Positions 56,206 through 64,000 of a stretch of 64,000 bases of DNA are shown here, piece after piece. The stretch spans positions 8,984,001-9,048,000 of the forward strand of contig BSBM01000440.1 in NCBI GenBank assembly GCA_027924585.1, given 5' to 3'. The translations under genes were made by a program, and so were the position numbers. The DNA comes from Larix kaempferi (Eukaryota > Streptophyta > Pinopsida > Pinales > Pinaceae). Within the stretch, counting starts at the first letter, position 1. Every line of letters begins with the position of its first letter. Below the pieces are notes generated by a model. That model worked only from the letters and a program-made list of their open reading frames with translations, was not told the DNA's origin and did no database searches.

Positions 56206-59200
56206 TGTTATCACCTAAGGTATAGTTACCCCTGTGGATAGATCCAGTCATGGATCGCAATAGGGAAGGGCAACTCAAAAGGTGCAACCACGATCACCTC
56301 GACCTCCAATATATGGTTGTCACGCCAGTCGAGGCAACCTTCATTTTATGTTATCTAGCCCAGACAACAAAGGGGGAGACCCAATCTACTCCCGACAGGA
56401 GAGATCAAAACCAAGACACCAAATCGGGGTATTTCTAGTTGAAGTTAGGTGTATGGTTTATCCTAGACCTAAGGATGAAGTCACAAGCCAAGTGAGGGGT
56501 TTAATAGGTATAGCTTTGGTTCATAGTTGAAGTGAAAGTGACTTATAAGGTTTAAAGTGAGATCTAGGGCTAGTGTACTAAGTCAATGTCAAAAGATCCA
56601 CTGCCTTGGGAACCGTGTCCAATGCAGGGTTGTTTAGGGGTCAGATTGGGGCTAACTAGTACATGAGACAAGATTGACCATGGTTCATGATGTCTTCAAA
56701 GGTATTGTTCACCATGCAAAATTCAAACCCCAAGTCAATCCAACAATCTAGGAGAGTGGGTTGTCTTGGAAATAAACCAGTGCCTTGGGAATTGGGAAGT
56801 GGAGTCAAAGTAGGGTTGACTTTATGTTTAAGACTCCTACAACATGAGATAAGTGGACAGGATAGGCCTTGATGGTTGAATGTGTCTAGATCTAGGTTTG
56901 ACCCAAGTGGACCACAATCCCTTAAAACAAGGAATGCAGTCCCCAAGGCAAGATTTGGCAAAGTGACAGTCTAGACCTAGGTTTTGAATTATTCTGATTC
57001 CGGATCTGCAAAAATCTCAAGTACCCAGTTCCTCGAAGTGAGTGAACTCACTTCTCCAAGGTGGTGCGACTTTCCCTAAGGAGGCTTCAATTTGGGTTTA
57101 GGTGGGTCAAATCATGTCGGATGGCATCCAAACTTTAGATCCAGGTAGATCAGTCAAGTAGGGATATGGATCTATAATTTCGTGGCAATCCACCGGTTAG
57201 ATCTTTGTAGATCTGAGTTTAAGTATTCCAAGTGGTCCAAAATGGGGATTAAATCCCTTAAAATGTGGAATGGGGCCCACAAGGTGAATTTCAAGAAAGG
57301 GACAACCTGGGTGTATGTTATTTGATGTGTAGATGTCAAATCAAGTGGAATCTCAAACACCCATCGCTTAGATCTAGGTCAACCTGCTCAAATGGTGAAG
57401 TGCGCCTTCCTTGGGAGAAGCTAGGTTGGCTTAGGAGAGGGGTCAAATGGAAGCCAATCCACACCAAACTATAGATCCGGGATGCCGTGGATGCTATAGA
57501 GGTGGGTTTTCAATATCATGCCCAACAACCCACTAGATCTAAGTAGATCTGACAAAATGTAAAATGGGGGTTTTGAAGTATTTAGGGTTTTAACAATTTA
57601 TGAATTATGTCAATGGATTGGATAAAGGAAAGAGAAACAAACCTGTGGATCTTACCTGGATAACCTTGTAGATGCCTTGATGATGATGATCTATGCAATC
57701 CCGATCAATTTGGAAGCTTTGAGGTAGTTTCTATGCAAATCGATTTAGCCCAAGAAGCCAATGCGCCCTCTCTCCTGCACAACAAACATCAACCATATCA
57801 GATTTGATGCATCAAGAGATAAGACTAATGCCACAAAAGAAGTAACATAAAGATAGCATAGATCACAATGATACTAATGATAACCCCCTGATACAAGCGA
57901 ATGCCAAGAAAGTCGATTTGAAGAAGCCTTGCAAAATCGCCCTTGTTGAAGTCGCCCTCCTGTAGACAAACAATGATTTCCAAACAAAGATAGATCTTAC
58001 CACAATTTCCAAATGCTAGGTTGCAATAGACTTTCCAATCACCATCTAAGAACACCAGATGCAAAGGAGACCACAAGAATTTCCACAAGAATATTTTTCT
58101 ATACCAATAATCCAAGAGCCAAAGACACTTTACAATGAGAGGCTCTCTCCTTTAAATAGGAAGGAGAGGCACCAAAACCCTAACCACTTTTTTGAATGAG
58201 TGTCTAAGATTAAAAGATACAAATGTCTAATCAATGGTTGAGATGAGATCAACAACATAATACATGGATCACACATAAAATATAACATAAGTGGACAAAG
58301 TCGCCCTAGGAGAGGGGAGTCCCACCAAATCATGATGACAAAATATCATAAGAGGCTCATGGTGGGTCCAAGGGGTAATTTTATCCCTCCTTGGTCAATC
58401 CCCATGGCACAATAACCAATAAATAATCATGAAAGTACCAAATCGTGCCTCCAAGGTGAAGTCGTGGTCCTCAAAAGACCCCAAAAATCCACAGAAAGTG
58501 CCATAAGTGATGGATGCGGGCCCTGATGAAGCTGAAACTGCAGGAGGAGGTGTGGAAGGTCCCGATCTATCATCACTGATCATCCCATGCCATAACTTTG
58601 CCTCAGTAGCCCAAATCGATTTCCTCAATAGCCATTTCTACCAATCCTGAAATGCCTCGGGAAACGTGAAACTGCCCAAACTGCCTCCTGGAGTGATGGC
58701 GCTGTCAAGGTGAGGGTGCCAATGTGTCTGGGAGGGGGGTAATATGGTAAAAACAAGTGGCTGGACCACCCCCTCCATCATCAGCGCCCTAGGTCAACCG
58801 GATAAAAGTCATCTCTACTCCGACAGGGCCTCCAATAGACCAAAACTGCAATAGGACAGCCTACTGAGGCTAAATCATCACTGCAAGTGCCCGGAACTGA
58901 AAACAAACTGTCCCATTGGACTCAGAAGGTCCAAATCCATCCAAGATGTGTACTCATACACCATATGAATCTCTGCATGATCAAAATAAATATCCAATGT
59001 ACCGGAACAAGGCCAATAATAATGATCTGTAAATGACCAAACACTGCTGTATCCCAAGAATCATCATCATAACCCTGTAGCTGCTGCATAGAATCATCCT
59101 GTATGTGTACATGGACCATATATCATCTATCCATATCATCATAAGGTCCAACATCTCATGTCCCATGGTCCTCCATGGTCAAACTAGGTCTAACCAAGAC

Positions 59201-60708
59201 CAAATACAACTCAGACTATCATCCATAGCTGCTGCAAGGTGTCAAGGTTAATACATGCTTTACAATTTATTCAAATAGCTTCTATAACGCAGAGTAATCA
59301 TGACTGGCGATCTAAATCCAAATATATAGTGTCGTTAATTATTATTATTACTCAGACTAGACTTTCAGGACCATACTCACTTCATAGTTGTGATCAATTT
59401 GCTAGTGAAGGGTGAAGGCTGAAATAACTGGCTAGGCTAAGGGATGACTTGACTGACTTGACTTTGTGACACTTCGGCAAGGGAAAGGGAATACACACCA
59501 TAGTATATACTGAATGAGCAATAACACAGGGAATGGCGGTGTCTCACAAATGGATGAGTTGTTTAAAGAGGGTTTATTCACCTTCACAGATGCGCACAAT
59601 CCATAATACAAGCAAGGCCAGCAATTGTTTAGATATAACATTTAAGTTCCATTGCTTTTTGGGCCTGAGGTTTCCATAGCCTTGATCTATGTGTGTTTAC
59701 AAACACATTGCATATATTTACATTTATTTTTAGGCTTTCTGCTGCAGGTGTGTTTTTAAGGCACTTGTTTACCTGAGCACTTCTAGGTGTGTCATGGACA
59801 GCTTGTTTACCTAGGTATTTATTTTTCCAAAAGATATAACATTTTATTTTTCATGGCCATTTTCATTTGGCATTTCTTTCATATACAAGATATAGCATTT
59901 GATTTTTTCCAGATTTTGTATTGATGGCAGCACTAAGAGTTTCAGGTTTAGCCAACACAACTTTAGTGACTAGGGGGAATTCTCAAGGAACTCCAACTCA
60001 CCATAGATAAGTTTTGTCACCAACTCAGAGCCGAGACACAATAAACAGGGAAGCTCATCCAATACAGAGGCTACAGTGGGGAAATATCCTCCATGTCACT
60101 AGTCAAGTAGCAAATCAGGGTAATAATCTAAAAGGTAGGCCACGGATGGATGAAGACAATGAAATGATGGAGCCAATACTAGCAAGCCAGAGTATGGTGT
60201 AATGATCACCTCTATTCTCCCTAAGGAGGGTATGTACCAATGAGTATGAATAGTGAACTTCTAAGTCTGAGTAGGGACAATATAATATAAATAATAGGTC
60301 AACCAGGTCCATGTATCTATATGATCGCCATATCATGACACTAAGTGCTAAGACATGCTATAAGAATAAGTATAAAAGCAATCTAACCATAACACAATAG
60401 TATACCTGCTGAGTCATATACCTAAAAACTCATCAACCTGTACCATCATCTGTCCTCTGAGACTGCATGCTGTAACTCTGGGCGCTACTGTCTGCTCTGT
60501 ACCAATGGCATAATGGCTATATCGGGCATCTCTCTGAGTGTCCTGAAACTCAGTCATGGCATGGGGAATATAACTGTTGTCCACAATCTGATAGTGATCC
60601 AATCTAGATGCTCATCTCGACATCTCAAATGCAAGGGAACTGGCTCAATAGTGTACTGGAATGAGAAAAATAATGTATGGTAGCCCGGCTACTATATATG
60701 TGATAACA
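56206..60708 (-). repeat. 5' LTR of element H (4503 bp)
   Basis: Equal in length to 46262-50764, with a constant offset of 9944 bp and no net indel. The TATA-like box is at 58151-58158. This copy would drive transcription of the pol frame. Confidence 0.96.
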
Positions 60709-60713
60709 TGTCC

Positions 60714-63140
60714 TTTTCTTCCCCTGCGTCAAATGTAACATTTTACTTTCCTACTCGTCGGACAATGGGATGTGTTCTATCAACTCTCGTCACTGCTCCT
60801 CCTCGCACCACTATTCCTACTACCATGGAATGTCTCCTAACTTCTACTGATATTTTCTGTACTGCTTGTTGGTTCTGATTTTGATTCTAGTTTTGGTTCG
60901 GTGGGGTTGGCAGGTTATTTGTTTTCCACTTGGCGATGAGTTGTGGGCAATCCTCCACAACATGGTCTGTTCCGCTGCAATACATGCACTGCGAGGCCTG
61001 ATTTGGGAAATCCCTTGCAAAATGTCATTGTTTCCCATAGTTATAAAATGTAGGAGGTCCTCGATCTAGTCCAGCAGCCCCTCCTCATCCTAGACCACCA
61101 CCTCTTCCTCCGCGAAATCCTCCACCAAATCCTCCGCGTGGCGGTCCATACTGCCCCTACTGGTACTGTGGTTGCTGATACTGCGGTTGTGGGTATTGTT
61201 GATACGACGACTACTGGTACTGTGGTGGTGAATACTGCGATGCACCATACTTTGGTTTCCCATACTATCCTTGGTCAAATTGTGGTGTCTGGATAAACTG
61301 CGGTTGTGGCTGGGCATACTGCAGCTACTGCAGCATTAGCTGTTGCTCTTCCCCCTTCACTAGGTATGCATCCATGTTTCATTCTTGCAGCAAATCGTGG
61401 GTTCTGCAATCCTTTTCGTCGTGCCCCACTGATCGACAGAATTTACAATATAGACTTGATGGTTTCAACACTATCTTTTGTAAGTATATGCAGTCCTCTA
61501 GTCGATGCCCCTTGGCCTGGAAAACGGGACACCATGGAAGACCTTCCTGGCGAAGGGGGTTCGGTGCCCCTGAATTCAAATACTGCTGAAACGCTGGACA
61601 ATTATCCTTATGGTGGCCTTCTGTCCTACATCTGGTGCACCATATATCTGCGCAGGTATCTTTTCCTTGCTTCAGGTCCTGCAGTTGAAGCATTAGTGTA
61701 GCCAACTGTGCTTATATCTTATCCATTCCAGCTCTAGTTTCTCCGATCGGCGAAGCTTCCAGTTTCATTGCGATTTCCAATGCTTTGGCTTGATCCGCAA
61801 CCTTCTGCTGCATCAATGGTCCTCAAATATGTGGTACCAGCTCGGGGATAAACCACTCTTTATGCTGCATGTTGTTTATTGGAAAACTTACTTTCTCGAT
61901 CAGTGTCTTGTATCTCTGATCAAACTCCCATACTGGCTCATTTGGGTATTTCCTAATCTCCTTGATCTCAGTAATGTACTGCGCTTCCAACTTGGGTTTT
62001 TTAAATTCCTGAACCATCATTGTTTTAATTTCTACCAACATTTTTCCTAGAACCTTAGTAAAATTTATGAACCAGTCTAGCGCATGACCCTGAAAGGTCG
62101 TCACCAACTTTCCCTTTTTGATGTTCTCATCTTGGACCTGCTTCATGGTCCACACTGCTTTGCATAAAAACCAAAACTGCTCGAGATCCTCTGTCCCATC
62201 TCCTACAAAGATCGACATCTTTGTATCGTCCGCCATTGTGGTGTTCCTACTGTTGTTACTTACTGATGCACTACCTTTTACGTTGCACATGGGATATATC
62301 TGTGAATGATTTGTGGTTCTTCCTTTAAATTGATGAGTGGTGTGCGGGGTCAAAAGTGTGGTAGCTTACGATCTGTCCTTCTTCTGGGTTAGCCTGGTCA
62401 CCTGCTTCCTCCTCGTAATAATGGAGCTCTATCCTTTGTGGCCCTGTTTCACAGTTTCTCCTTCCAATCCTCTCAGGAGACTCTTCCTCAGTCCTCCTCC
62501 TCTTATCAGGACATCGAAATATCATTCCACTTCTGAAAGTGCCACAGTATTCCTCAACTTCCCTTAAAAATTCGTCATCACTCATGTCCATCTACCCTGC
62601 ATCTTTCCTAGTGGATCCATAATCATGCGATACCCGCAACCCATGCACACTGATCTATCTACTCATCGGAGGTCATTTTCAACATGACCTTTTCGCACGC
62701 CAGCATCTTAATCCATAGGTTTAGCAACAGGACGAAACTTCCCTTGGTCTCCTGAAAAATCATCTTTCTGCGTTGCTGTAAGAACTGTTGGTATCTACTG
62801 TGAATTCAGTGATGTACCCCTCTAGGATACTATCGACCCAGAAATCAACAACCCTTGATACTGTGTTATTGACTTGATTCAGATGTCGAATTAATTTTGG
62901 ATTCCACTGATCTGGCCCAATGTTCTGGTTGGTATGTCCTCTAAATGTCAACTGTGCAAGCCACTCCTGTAGTATCACTAGAAAATCGATGAAGAATATC
63001 TCATGGATATCCGAATATATATTCTTTTGTAACCAACTTTCTACTGTCTGTACCGGGTTCCTCTTTTCTTCCTTCGTGAATTCTTCTGCTTTTTGACCGA
63101 ACCACTCTTGCATCTCTGGCTTCATCGGATTCCACAACAT
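60714..63140 (-). pseudogene. gag: Element F: Gag with several CCHC knuckles, decayed
   Basis: Read leftwards on the minus strand. 63140-62760 and 62591-62325 hold N-terminal pieces of uncertain nature. 62353-61823 is a capsid-like region (SIFVGDGTEDLEQFWF, GHALDWFINF, NEPVWEFDQRYKTL). 61705-61379 has CTRCRTEGHHKDNC, CPVFQAKGHRLEDC (second Cys lost) and CKFCRSVGHDEKDC. A Gln- then Gly/Arg-rich stretch (61317-61060) follows, then a degenerate knuckle and CMYCSGTDHVVEDC (60947-60988). Stops and frameshifts separate the parts. Knuckles bind the packaged RNA. Homology reaches the insertion point of H and resumes at 46261. The order gag then protease fits a Ty3-gypsy element. Confidence 0.82.
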
Positions 63141-64000
63141 ATCCTCTTCTTTCTCCTCAGGGTCTTGGAAACAGAACGATTTGTTGACACAGGGTCTTTC
63201 GACAGGGGTTCACACTGTCATCAACAACACCAACAACCCCTTATTCATTGGCCCAGAAAGGAGTTACCCATCCTAGCAACACCTGAGAAGTAGGTGAGGT
63301 CTCAGCCAAGGCGGATAACGGTGCTGCAGGAACCAAGCTTCCACAATGGCGAGGAAGATATGCTTTTACACATAGGATTCACACTATCGCATGAACCAGA
63401 GATGATGATTCTATAATCAACTATTAATTTATCATTCGCATCATAAGTAATTCGCAGTTTTAACATAAACCATTCACATTAACAAACCCATCCTACTTAA
63501 TCGCATTAAGCGTTATCAAATCCACAGCATCATAAACATACATAATCATTCATCATTTTAGAAGACAAAAGATAGATATCACATTATAACCAAACATCTC
63601 CATGCATTCATTAAACACTACGGAAAACCCGTCGCAGAAACAATCATAACATTACTCCATGAATATTGAATAAGACAAAAATTAGGATTTTCATCTAAAA
63701 CTTAGATGCCCTTAGGCTTACAATTCACTTCTATTTATATGCTTCTAACCTATTACAAAATGGTCCACTTGACCACCTTAGCAATTAAGTTTTCTAAGCT
63801 ATTCTTGCGCTTCCTTGGACTTCGCGAATATTCCTTTTTCCACAGGATTTGGCTTTCGCGCCTGTCGGCTTCCGCACTTACTGCGGATCTATCCCATGCC
63901 AACAACCTTTTTTCACTTTTTCGGGCTCTTTAAACTTCCACGAAAAAGGAAACCCTCAGAGTCTTTCTTTAATCTCTTTCTAGGCTCTTGAAATATGAAA
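63141..64000 (-). other. Upstream leader or LTR of element F, unresolved
   Basis: By position this should be the leader and 5' LTR of F. I cannot find a confident PBS, LTR end or coding sequence. Bases 63420-63700 are AT-rich. Short frames are unremarkable. Confidence 0.35.

Larger units (their letters stand above)
46262..60708 (-). mobile_element. Element H, giant-LTR Ty3-gypsy retrotransposon
   Basis: 14,447 bp: LTR 46262-50764, internal 50765-56205, LTR 56206-60708. The LTRs are equal in length and I counted about 22 substitutions (roughly 0.5 percent). The ends carry a perfect 9-bp inverted repeat TGTTATCAC/GTGATAACA. TSD tgtcc lies at 46257-46261 and 60709-60713. An 18-nt tRNA-Asp PBS abuts the 5' (right) LTR. 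The internal region is almost filled by one uninterrupted pol frame. No gag was found, and no clear PPT lies next to the 3' LTR. H inserted into the gag-protease part of element F. A solo LTR of the same family is at 13842-25993. Confidence 0.96.

Overview
The window is plant nuclear DNA made almost entirely of nested LTR retrotransposons. I found no host protein-coding gene, rRNA or tRNA gene. Evidence for a plant genome: Ty1-copia and Ty3-gypsy coding remnants, LTRs with TG...CA ends, 5-bp target-site duplications (TSDs), and primer-binding sites (PBSs) matching plant initiator tRNA-Met, tRNA-Asp and tRNA-Arg. The depth of nesting and large non-coding element bodies suggest a big, slowly purging genome such as a gymnosperm. 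That last point is inference.

Layout by nesting. (1) The outermost layer at the left is element G, a minus-strand Ty3-gypsy relative with a tRNA-Arg PBS. Its internal region is 1-889 plus 7793-8974 and its truncated 5' LTR is 8995-9674. It is split by copia element B (890-7787, minus; TSD acaac). (2) Element D is a minus-strand non-autonomous gypsy-type element in a tandem LTR-internal-LTR-internal arrangement: LTR 9675-11166, internal D1, LTR 30118-31609, internal D2 to 45422. Both LTRs are 1492 bp. (3) D1 was hit by a giant-LTR gypsy element that is now a solo LTR (13842-25993; TSD gtagt). That solo LTR was in turn hit by copia element A (13869-21496; TSD gggct). (4) D2 carries copia element C (32206-39171; TSD gcata), a one-LTR insertion E (39988-43262), and breaks at 45422/45423 into a decayed gypsy element F. 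(5) F (45423-46261 and 60714 rightwards, minus) is split by element H (46262-60708, minus; TSD tgtcc). H is a near-intact 14.4-kb Ty3-gypsy element with two 4503-bp LTRs and one long pol reading frame.

The most interesting items are these. H encodes protease, an archaeal-type RNase H placed before the reverse transcriptase, RT, a gypsy RNase H that has lost three of its four catalytic acids, and integrase; it has no recognisable gag. Copia elements A, B and C form a related non-autonomous group. All three lack integrase and carry in its place an intron-like segment with GTAAGT...TTTGTAG borders. They also carry tandem-repeat arrays between the RNase H remnant and the 3' LTR, and the order of those arrays differs between A and B.

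The products act together only as retrotransposon machinery. H could supply RT, RNase H and integrase but needs Gag from elsewhere. A, B, C and D would depend entirely on proteins from other elements.
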